Assembly: GCA_018806915.1 (NCBI GenBank)
Contig: JAGKQI010000104.1
Coordinates: 1,302,001-1,366,000, forward strand
Direction of reading: 5' to 3'
DNA length: 64,000 bases
Source: Phytophthora colocasiae
Taxonomy: Eukaryota > Oomycota > Peronosporomycetes > Peronosporales > Peronosporaceae
Part shown: positions 31,392-41,253 of the stretch, piece by piece
How positions within the stretch are numbered: the first letter of the stretch is position 1
Layout of the letters: each line of letters begins with the position of its first letter
Notes under the pieces: model-generated
Database searches by the model: none
Told to the model about the DNA's origin: nothing
Seen by the model: the letters and a program-made list of their open reading frames with translations, nothing else
Made by a program: the position numbers and the translations under genes

Positions 31392-34359
31392 ACCAACGGT
31401 CCTTGATGGTGATCGGAGCTCGATGTCTCACAACATCTCCATGAGCATCTCGCTTCCGAACGAAAACCCACTTGCTTGTCAACACCTTCTTATTCTTCGG
31501 TCTATCCACTAGTTCCCATATACAGTTGCGCATGTCTTCCTCCTCCAACGCTTCCTTCCGCTTATCAGCATCGGGCGCATTGAGTGCTTCTTCCACCGTC
31601 TGCGGCTCCATCACTGCATTCACCGATTCAATGACGAGACTGGCTGGAAGTTCCACATCAAAGTCCTTGTAGCGTGGGTTCGACCATCGAACACGTCTCG
31701 ACCGTCTAACTGATTCCATTTCCTCTTCATCTGCATCGCTCCCACCGCCGCTCAGTCCTCGACTTCGCTCATCAAGATAGCGGGTTCAGATGTAGTCTCG
31801 AGAGTTTCAAAACAATTTTGCACCATCATCAGCAACAATCGCATTGTCACTATGATCCTACCTTTCTACAAGTGCCGCTTCCCCCATAGATTTCCCGTGA
31901 CATCGGATGGCGCAAGCCATCATCTGAATTGCCGTTAGGCAATTCCACTAGGCTTTGCTTGCCTCCACGAACGTCAACTTCAGCTTCCGAACTCAGCAGA
32001 ATGTTAGTTCCACATAGCTCAAGCTGAATTCCTGCCGCAACAGGAACATAATCCTCAGTCTCACTCAACGGCCCTCCACAAGTTCCATTTGCACCAACCG
32101 GAGGAGATACCGTCGCAACGGCGGCGCTTTCGATTCTCATCAAGAGTTTCCGTCACAGACGCCAACACAAACAATCTGACATACGGCACGATTCTAGGTA
32201 AAATATTGTAACCTCTACCATACCGATTGCTAAGTATGCGCTCCACGTAAGTTCGATCCACCGTGCATTCCTCATGAAACTCGACAGATATCACTTCTTG
32301 CACATTTCCAGTAAGCAAGCTCAGCACTCGAAAGCTTTCTGAATGTTTATCATTTACCAGAAACAATCCAGGTTTGTCAGTGGCCTCCTACTTCGAAGTC
32401 CTATCTACCTTCGGCGTGAACACGAATTCCAAACCTCCCCACGTAAATTCGACCCACGAATTTCGATACGCCAGGCCACTCACCAAAGCGTCTAAAGTGT
32501 GGCGTGTCACCTGACAGAGCTGAGGTTGCGCTCACATTTCCCACTTCAACTGCGAATTCAAAGTCCTCACCCCACAAGCTAAAGGGTATACCAGCCGTCT
32601 TGAGCAGACATTACAACACTATTAATTTTCTCGACAAGGCCATTCTCTTCTGAACTGTATCCGTTAGTCTACGTGTACTCAATTCCACTAGCACGGAGAA
32701 AAGAACGCATCTTTTGATTCAGCAGTTCCTGTCCTTGACCGGAGTTAAAAACTTCGACCTTGAAGCCTTGCGCGAGAAGCCATTTAATATGATCCACCAC
32801 TACATCCGTGGCTTCGTGCTTCTCCTTCAACAGAATAGCGTCTAGCTTCATCCTGCACAAGATGGAAATGCTTGTATCTATCGTACGTATTAACATCCAC
32901 ATAGCACATGTCCGACATCAGCTTTTGGTACGGCTTCGTTGGTCGGCGAGTGTTCGTCCCTTTGTAAATAATACGAGTCAACTTCGCCGACTTGCAACTC
33001 CAGTACGGCATGTCAACATCATCACGTAACTTCTCAGCCATTCCCGTCGCGACTTGCTCCTTAGCCATGTGCTTTATGTTCGGGGTGTTCAAATGTGCAA
33101 ACCGTAAATGCCAACGCACGAGATAATCACCATCATCTCGAGTTTTGCGTTGATACACTGCTGGAATTCGAAAAACAGGAGTAATCTGCGCCGTTAAGTG
33201 ATATCGGCCACGCCACTTCTTCGTCAACAAGATCTGTGAACGATCCTTAGTCATCCACGCGACTCGTTACGAATCACGTGCCTAATTTCACAGTCCATCC
33301 ATCATTTTCCAGTAAATCCAAACCCAGCAAACTATCTGGTGTATTCAGTTTGAACAGAACATTTCTAAACTGCCGTGACAGCTCCTGATGTGGTTGTTTA
33401 CTATTCACCACACGGAGATGAACGCTACCAGTTTGCTCATCGTTACTGACTTTACCATCATAAGCCTGAAAGACATGCTCCTCATCTTTCTTGAGACTGG
33501 CAAGAGATCATGCTGGTTGCAAACGTAAACATCACTGCATGAATCCAACGCCCACTCAATCATTTCACTAGTACTTTTTTCACGGATCCAACCACCAGAG
33601 TAACACGTGAAATATTACCGACAGCATCGGCCTTCCTTCTTTTCGAAACAAGTACGAGTCTCTTTTCTTCCGCTTTTATTGTTGTCATCTTTCTGGTCCT
33701 TTGTTTTATTCTTACAACGGCCATATCTCTTGCGCTTGCCGTGCTTCTGACCCTTGTCACACGCAGCGACACCAGCAGCCTTCTTCTCCTTAGCATCCAT
33801 CTTCTCATCAAGGGCTGACTCAGCACGCAAAGCATTCATCACTTGAGCTGCAGTAGGTACAGGACAGTTGTCAGCGGATCCACGAACTACATAGTGTTTA
33901 GAAAACTGTCGAACGACATCCCGTTGTGTTTGTGAAACGTGACCAAGCAATGTTTCCGCAAAGTCTTCATCATCAATCTTCTTCCCATAGAACAACAAAT
34001 TCCGACGCACTTTCTCCATTTCACGCAACCTAGTCTCCATAGGTTTATCCGGTGTGTAAGTGTTCGAGTAGAACTCAGCACATACAAAAATGTAATTCGC
34101 ATACTCGCGCTTCGTTTGGCGATCCATAAACCGGTTCCACATCACTTCTGCAGTCATCTCTTGACAAATCATCTCTGCAGCTTGCCGAAAGAATCGTTTC
34201 TCGAGCAGCATTGTCCTTGGCATCAAAATCCAACCTTGGCACAACTGCATCCCGGAAAGTTCCATCCACCACCTCCCAACACCTCATTCGCGTCAAGAAA
34301 GTACGTAACTGCATAGCGTACAAGTCAAAGCTACCCTTCATCTTCGGGGCTTTGTCCAT
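31392..34359 (-). pseudogene. Ty1/Copia polyprotein, decayed
   Basis: Read right to left: gag start at 34359 (MDKAPKMKGSFDLYAMQLRT), gag body (34,265-33,615) with a degenerate CCHC region, a broken protease stretch, the GAG-pre-integrase and integrase start (33,254-32,784; WHLRFAHLNTPNIKHMAKEQ), integrase core (32,902-32,669; FNSGQGQELLNQ), a connector region (32,366-31,850), and the start of reverse transcriptase (EEDMRNCIWELVDRPKNKKV, SKWVFVRKRDAHG) ending at the hAT insertion. Several stops and frame changes show it is dead. Domain order gag-IN-RT marks Copia rather than Gypsy. Confidence 0.82.
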
Positions 34360-34604
34360 CTACATCGATGGAGATGGATAATTCATAACGGGGACGCTCG
34401 CTTGAGACGATGGCAGCGCTCAAAACGCAAAACCACCACTTAGACCAGATCCAGCTCCAGTAGAAACACCAGAAAACACAACACCTCCACTAGCACCACT
34501 GAATATTGCACTGTCGGGAGATCCACTTGTCATTCCACTCACTACAGGCCCGTTCGGTACTCCGGGCTATGGAGGAACTGTAGGTGGAGTAGAAGCAGTC
34601 ACCA

Positions 34605-35100
34605 TGGGGAAACATACTCTCCGGTAGTGCCGCAGGAAGCAGTAAAGTTTGTGTAGCTGCCGGCTTTACATTTGGGCCTTTCCTGCAAGAACGTGTACTT
34701 TGTCAGGGCATTCCTAAATGGACCAATTGATGATGTTGAGATCATATTCCAGAGTATTTGATGATGGTTCTGGTAGAGTACGCAAACTGGTAAGGCGTCA
34801 CTATGGATTAAAGCAAGCGCCGATGATTTGGTACCGTGCCTTGCACTAAATATTGCAAGCATTCTATAAGCTCCTGATACGGAACGTTCGGATCGTTCAC
34901 TCCATCTTGGCCTTCTTCCACCGGCTCGGGGTGGTTTCCAAGCGTCTGAGGAGTCGAAACAGGTCTGCTTCAAAACGTTGTCAATGTATCCCCTTTGAGA
35001 CATCCACAGTGCTTGTCCTGGCACGTACTCGATTTTGCATATGCAACAGGTTCCTAACAGGCCCTAGATCCTTCAATTAAATTTCGCTCAAAGTTCATTA
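34605..35100 (+). mobile_element. Second Copia reverse-transcriptase fragment, plus orientation
   Basis: It encodes ETYSPVVPQEAVKFV, a stop (TAG 34654-34656), then AFLNGPIDDVEIIFQSI, and HYGLKQAPMIWYRA further on, all Copia RT motifs. It is head-to-head with the minus-strand Copia and shares the same TAG with the fragment at 27,180-27,407. Beyond 34,860 it decays into frame breaks. The interval 34,360-34,604 between the two Copia pieces holds a Pro/Thr-rich open frame of unknown meaning. Confidence 0.75.
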
Positions 35101-35513
35101 TCAATAGCTCAATATTTCCATGATAACCAAATCATCCACGTACACTTTGACGAATATTGGACTGAACGAGTGTAAACACCACCATCCATCTTGCATCGCT
35201 TAAAGCCATACGCTCTTAGATGTTAGTCTAGACCCGAAATTGCAAATGCTGTTCGTATACTGAGCAAATATATGAGCAAGTGCACCCGTGAGCATTACGC
35301 GATGGCGAAGAGGGTGCCGCGTTATCTGTAAGGCACTCGTGACTATGGCTTGTTGTGGGAGAAACCTTCCAGCCCGGATCTACATTTCACTGCCTATGCT
35401 GATGCTGATCTTGGTGGGGAGAACGATAATCGTCAGTCGATTACTGGATATGTACTTGTGGTGGAGCGGATCTGCCAAAATCTCGTTGAAGCAGGTCTCG
35501 ATCACCGACACCG

Positions 35514-36944
35514 ACTAACGGAGGGGGTTCCCCGATGATCCGTGATCTAGCTGTGTGTAGTATCCACCTTGTGTACCCGTCGGTAGGCGGGTTACGCTCT
35601 TCCAGGTGACTTCGGTGACTTCTGAAGATGTATTGAAGGTCGGAAGAAGGTCTTGTGTGACGCGGGGGTTTGAGGTAGCGTGGAGATTCTTCACTCCACC
35701 TCGGGGTACTTAATCCCGGTCGTAGGCGAGTTCTCGAGCCTTGATCTGGGTGCCTGGTCCTTGATCCAGGTCTTCCAATAGTCCTGGTCCCTTCCTTTCG
35801 TTGTTTTCCGCTTCCGATAGCGGGGGTCTTGAGGGGGCGAGATTCGACGGGATCGTTAGGCTAAACAACCAATTCCTTCCGATCCAGGGTTTGCACTTAA
35901 AGGATAGGTCACTAGATAGGGCAAAGCTGGCCAATATATTATCCAGTCTTAACCGCTATACTAGATCACGTATCCTTACCTTCCAGACGCTGGTAGGGCC
36001 AATGTAGTTCCCGGTTCCAGGCGTAGCGAAGGCACTTGAGTGGTTCAGGGCAAATTCGATTCCCTTTATGGTTTTTCCTATGCCTACTAGTCCCATCCTG
36101 ATTTACTATCCTACGATCACATGATACTGGCTACATGGCTGAACCCTAACTTGGTTCCCCTAACCCTGATCCGGAGCTGACGCGATACTTAATCGGGAGC
36201 TGATGCGATACTTGATCGGGAGCTGATCTCGTACTAGTCGATCGCCCCGTGATCTCGCTTGGTCTTTGTCTGGGGAGTCAGGATCAGGCCAACGGAGGTG
36301 TCCAAAGTGTCAGGTCGAGCCGTGAGTCAATCGGGAACCGACCTCGTACTTAGTCGGACGTTTAATCGTCGTGTGATCCCACTTGGTCATTGCTTGGAGA
36401 ACCAGGATCAATCCGGTAGAAGTGTCCACGCCGAGTCTGGGGCTGAGCTCAATCTGGAGTTGATTTCGTACTTAAACGGGGGAGGATCACAACGTGATCC
36501 CGCCTCGTCACCGCCCGGAGGATTAGGATCATGTCCTTGGAAAGCTCCAGGGCGCCGGGGCGAGCCGTGAGCCAAGATTGTATCCACTCAGGACCCCGTC
36601 ATCGCCGATCGTACGATAACACCTGTGATCTTCTTACTCTTCTACCCGGTAGGGCTCCGATCACCATCGATCACCGCTCCACGTCCCTCGAATGACCTTC
36701 CGCAGGCATCTCCGTTGCCTGTTCCCGGGCGGGACCCGTACCTTCGTCTGATTCGCCTCAGGTCTGGGTAACACAGGTCCCTCCTGTCGCTTGTTCCGGC
36801 TCTCTTCATCTTCGTGGCTGATATTGCCTATTCTCGTTCGCTTCACCACATACTACAATTGAAAAAATGCACGAACGCCTACAAGAGTCACAAACAGTCG
36901 ATCACCTATGACGACACATTCAGTTCGGAATTTGTTCCCGCTGC
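35514..36944 (-). repeat. LTR-like block related to the leader of the right-hand Gypsy element
   Basis: It interrupts the Copia RNase H coding sequence. Read on the minus strand its end matches the region before gag of the element at 58 kb: 35565-35590 against the reverse complement of 58015-58041, and 35514-35529 against 58070-58085, each with one or two mismatches and similar spacing. This suggests a solo LTR, or LTR plus leader, of a related family. No exact target duplication was identified, so edges are approximate. Confidence 0.55.
36160..36590. repeat. Degenerate tandem repeat of about 122 bp
   Basis: Units begin at GATCAGG (36282), GATCAAT (36406) and GATCATG (36527), each with a GATCCC.CTTGGTC/CCTCGTC segment and a final GGAG..CCAG/TTAG. 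Shorter units containing GGAGCTGATGCGATACTTGATC occur just to the left. They lie inside the LTR-like block. Confidence 0.6.
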
Positions 36945-37359
36945 TGAGTGCTCGGTGATGATCGTTGGACGCATACTTGTGTGAAGAGCTGAAGCTTCGA
37001 CGTCGTCACCAGACTGTGCTGTACCAGGACAACCAGTCCGCAATAAAGGCGAATAAGTCTACGAAGGGGAACTATAAAGTCAAAGGTGTGGATCTTAAGT
37101 TTCACCGGATTAAGGATCTTTTACGAGCGTGGAGATTACGAGTAGTGTTGTTAATTACCGTGGTATTACTACCACGTGGGAATTTGGCACGTATTACTGA
37201 ACGGTAATACCAGGTTATTGTAAAATTTGCATTTGGGTCGCCAACGTTAAACTTCACATCCAACGTAAAATTATCACAGCCAAGCCAACTCTCGCCGCCT
37301 TCTCACGATCGCCTTCATGATCTTCACCAACACGTACGCCACGCTCAAGCTGTGTTGGT

Positions 37360-37916
37360 GGCGCCGCTGTCTATGAAGACCTACTGCGTGGCCAGCTCTC
37401 CGCAACGGATCGTAAGAAGGTTGTGGTTCACATTACCATCGAGATCTATTCACGAAACGTCATTGATCGCCTGGTCAAGCAGAATTGCAAGAGTGTGAAC
37501 GACTTTGACTGGTTGATGCAGCTCCGTTTCTACTTTAACAAGGAGCTGGGCGAGTCGGGGATTTTCGAGGTGAAGCAGACGGTCACGTCACTCCAGTACT
37601 CTTACGAGTACGCAACAACGGACGTCTAGTGATTACCCCACTGACGGATAGATGTGTTCTCACAATGACAGCCCTGCATCTAGAGGTGGCAATCCATTAG
37701 GCCCCGCAGGTACAGGGAGAAGGAGACTATGAAGGATCTGGGCAAGAACCTCGCGAATTACGTCATCGTCTTCAAATGCAGTGATAACTTGGACTACAAG
37801 TCCGTTGGTTGGATGTTTGCTGACCTAGTTCAATCGGGAGGCTGGGGGTGCTTTGATGAGTTCAATCGCATCGAGATCAAGGTGTTGTCCGTCGTTGCTC
37901 AGCAGGTTCTGACTAC
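37360..37916 (+). pseudogene. Dynein heavy chain fragment, left part
   Basis: It encodes YEDLLRGQLSATDRKKVVVH, then NDFDWLMQLRFYFNKEL and YSYEYATTDV, the linker-to-AAA1 region of a dynein heavy chain. A stop and frame change at 37,627-37,730 remove the P-loop area (a GPAGTGKTET motif is expected there; only a damaged [15 protein letters not shown] trace is seen). [20 protein letters not shown], then [12 protein letters not shown] and SVVAQQVL follow. The Gypsy element begins right after this. A full heavy chain has over 4,000 residues, so this was a fragment before the insertion. Confidence 0.85.
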
Positions 37917-38476
37917 TGTAACAGGATGAGGCTATCTGTTGAAGAATCGATGGCAGTTAGTGACGCATTGCTCGACGGACGCCTCATGTTGAAGATACTG
38001 ATGGTGCACGACGAACGTGACTGGTGAACGCTCGATAAAGACGTTGCAGAGTAACGAAGATCTCGGGTGAAGAAGATCGCATTCATCGGGATGAAGTCGA
38101 GAAACGGCCGGGCGGAGAAGCGGTTGAGAATTTGCGGCGTCGACGAGAAGTGGCCAGTTGAGAATTTGCAGCGGCGGTGAGAAGCTGTGGTCAAGTGTTG
38201 ACGACGACAAACAAAGTGAACGAGTCGGACGGACGAAGGACGAAGTTGAACGAGTTGGACGGACGGACGAGTTTGAACGTAAGAGCGAGAGCTCTAGTAC
38301 ATTGAATATAAATAGGAACGAAGTTCCAGCGCAGGTGAACTGAGCCCGTACTGTGTTGAAGTGTTGAATTGAGTAAGCTAAGAAGCCCAGCGATAAAGAA
38401 GAACCCGGCGAGACAGCGTAGCGCAGTATTGTCGGCTATACGCCCCTAGCGAACAAGGGAACTGAACTTCGTCACA
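37917..38476 (+). repeat. 5' LTR of Gypsy element 1
   Basis: 560 bp. Compared with the 3' LTR it lacks 22 bases after position 37,970, a loss between two ATTGCT direct repeats, and has AAC in place of GG eleven to nine bases from its end. Confidence 0.95.
38307..38314 (+). promoter_or_regulatory. TATA-like box in the 5' LTR
   Basis: TATAAATA lies about 170 bp before the LTR end and is a plausible U3 promoter element. The same sequence is present in the 3' LTR. Confidence 0.5.
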
Positions 38477-41253
38477 TGGTGGTCATACAGGGGCTTCTAG
38501 CAGAAAAACGCACACTGAGAAAACAACGAAAAGCGATGGGAACGAAAACAGCGACACTGGTAGCGTCGACCAAGACTGCGCGGACGACGCGTAGTAGGAA
38601 GACCAACCCAGCCGATGTTGAAACGAAGAACGAAGAGAACGATGATGATGGACGAACGGAATCGTCGGTGAATGTTGAGACGCGATCAGCACTTGACGGC
38701 ACCGATCCGGCGACTCGGAGCATAACAGTCGAACCTACTAGCGATGCTGCCACGGAGCCTTTTGATGAGAACTCCGATGACATGCCCGAGCCGACCGAGG
38801 ATGAGTTGGAGGCCTTGGAACGTACTGTGAAGCGACTAGGCGTTGTAGTAGCAAAAGCAGATACGGGAAGAGGAACAACTGTCTCAGATCGTTTGAAACA
38901 ACTGGCAGTGAACCTTCAGCAAGTGACGACGCGTGCGGTGAGTACACTGGCGAAGACACAAGATGCTGACGGCGATACTGAAGAAGGACGGGATGGAGCT
39001 AGGGAACACGACGATAGTCGAGCGGACGAGATAAAACTAGCACCAGTAGTGGCGGAACGAGAGTACCCACTAGTCCTACCAGGGGAATACGAAGACGTTG
39101 AAGACCAGTGGAATGACAGTGATGACGGGCGGTATTTAAGTCGTCAATGGCATGTTGATACTGGCACTCGACGAAGAGCACCACAGCCACCTCGGCAAAA
39201 CTTGGAATCACGAGGTCAAAGGCTACAAAAGGATCATGGACTCCGCAAATCTCGTAAACAACGAGAACCTCGGCAAAACTTGGTATCACGAGGAGGAGAG
39301 CGAACGAATCCTGTACTCCGCAAATTTTAGAAACAACGAGATCCTTGGCAAAACTTGGTATCACAAGGAGGGGAACGTCGAACGGACCACGTGCGTCACC
39401 AATCTCGGAAACGACGAGATCCTCGGCAAAATTTGGTATCACGAGGAAGAGGACGACGAATGGATCATGAACGACACGGTGCTCAAACTCGTCGACATGA
39501 TGATGATGATGATGATGAGAACGGTAAGTCTGATGATGATGACGACGATGCTAACGATGAGTATGATGAGCGCAGGGTGCAGCAACGGAAACGGAGTAAT
39601 GAACGCCATCGGGAACGTGGACGGCACAACCGGCTCGAAGAATATCGTGGAGGGCGGTACGAACGGCGTGGACGAGAGCGGCGACCGAGCGTCCAACGAG
39701 CAGTGTCAGACGATGACTCGGCTAATGGAGGAGGAAGTCCCCAGAGCGATAGCTCTGATGACGAGCGACGCGGACAGCGTGGTCATCCCCACGGAAGCGA
39801 TGGAAGCGATGGAAGCGACGGAGTTAGCAGTTCCAGCAGTGGATCAAGCTCCAGCGAGACGAGTGAGTCCGAGGAAGATACTCGACGACGTCTCCGACGA
39901 TCACCACGACGCGGAAGACGAAATGAACCACGCGAACGACGGGAACGCCATGAAAGACGAGAACGACGGGAACGAAGAAAACCGCATCAACGACAAAGAC
40001 CAAGAAACATTAAGGATCTTGAACTGCCAAGCTTTACCCCAACACCGAGAGCTTCTGTATCAACTTGGATTGACCGAATTGATCTGGCACTGAAAGGAGC
40101 GAAAGAATCAGGTCGCGGTGAATGGTCGGATCGTTCATTGTACTTTATTCTGGGCAACAAATTGATGGAGAGTGCTGCACGATGGTGGGTAAACATGGAT
40201 CGGCGACTGCATCAGCAAGATCGAACTTGGACGAAGTTGAAGGTGGCTTTGCTGAGACGATATGGGCCCCGCATTAATAAGTCTGCTGCCGAAGCTCGGG
40301 TGAACGCGCGGTACAGATTTCACAAGGAACCGTATGCTGATTTTGCTGCCGGACTACGAGAAGCTGCTGATCGGAACGAAGTTAGTGAACGGGTGTTTTT
40401 GGCTCAATTTTACCGATGCCTGGAACGTACGGTACGACAACTGGTGAAGCAGCCACCTGTGCCGACGACGTTGGAAGAAGCCGTCGAGAAAGCCACAGAA
40501 ATCGATGATCCGATGGATTATGTGAATGGGATTCAACCGATGACGCAGGACGTGCAGACGCAACCACCAGCTGTGGACGGTAGTCGAATGGTGATCATTC
40601 CTGGAGTCGGAACGTTGGCGATACCTGCTGATGGAGCTGCGAAAGTAACAGAAGGAAGTACGACACCAACGGGTCAATCGGGTGCTTTAGCGGTGTGCAC
40701 AAATCAACAAGGAGTGTACAATTGGCCGGCTGGAGTATACGAGTTACCACCTGGGCAAAAGTGGAATGGTAGGTTCTGGGCAGCCACCGGAAACGCTGGC
40801 AAGAAACGAGTGGAGCAAAAGCGAGCGAATCCGAAGTCCAAGACGGATGTCAAACCCCATAACACAAAGAAAGCGTCGAAACGAGTGGCAACAGATTACA
40901 GCAGCGAAGATGAAGTGAAAGAGCCTCGGACGAAGCGACCTAAGGTAAACCCTGCGACGACAACAGCGGCTGCGAAGATGGTGGCGGCTGAAGAACGGTC
41001 ACAAGGCTCGACGAAAAGGATGGAAGCGCAGCGGGTACGAACGGAAGTGTCGAATAGACCATGCTTCCACTGCGGACAGAACACCCACTGGTCGGCACAA
41101 TGTCCTAATGAACCGAAGTGCTACGCATGCCGTCAGAGAGGTCATTTCGCGAGGGACTGTCCCGATTCCGATGCGAAGAAACGAAATGACGCATATCTGA
41201 AACAGCGAGCTGAAGAGATGAAGAAGCCGACGGAAAACGATGGCCGGGCGTAG
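38476..41253 (+). CDS. Gypsy element 1 gag, with one in-frame stop
   Basis: One frame runs from the ATG at 38476, whose A is the last base of the LTR, to TAG at 41251-41253, broken only by TAG at 39328-39330. The N-terminal third is acidic and low-complexity with a run of 25-26-residue repeats. The centre (about 40,020-40,530) is a retrotransposon gag capsid domain (SVSTWIDRIDLALKG, MESAARWWVNMDRR). The C-terminus has two CCHC knuckles: CFHCGQNTHWSAQC and CYACRQRGHFARDC. The stop falls in repeat unit 2, where other units have Arg. Either this copy is damaged or the stop is read through or avoided. Confidence 0.9.
39190..39500 (+). repeat. 75-78-bp tandem repeat within gag, four copies
   Basis: Units begin at CCTCGGCAAAACTTGG 39190, 39268, 39343 (CCTTGGCAAAA) and 39421 (CCTCGGCAAAATTTGG). 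They encode RQNLVSRGG-type repeats in the gag frame and GKTWYHEE-type repeats in a second open frame. Unit lengths are multiples of three, so both frames stay open. Confidence 0.85.

Larger units (their letters stand above)
35288..37135 (+). mobile_element. Copia RNase H region, split by an LTR-like block
   Basis: The first part (35,340-35,513) encodes YGLLWEKPSSPDLHFTAYAD and DADLGGENDNRQSITGY. The second part (about 36,945-37,130) encodes DAYLCEELKLRR, VLYQDNQSAIKAN and HRIKDLL. Both are pieces of one Copia RNase H; the intervening 1.4 kb is unrelated and listed separately. Frame breaks show it is not functional. Confidence 0.7.

Noticed and set aside
37131..37240. Small palindromes (CGTGGTA/TACCACG and GTATTAC/GTAATAC)
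   Set aside because: Short stems in AT-rich junction sequence between the Copia remnant and the dynein fragment; not enough to define an element.
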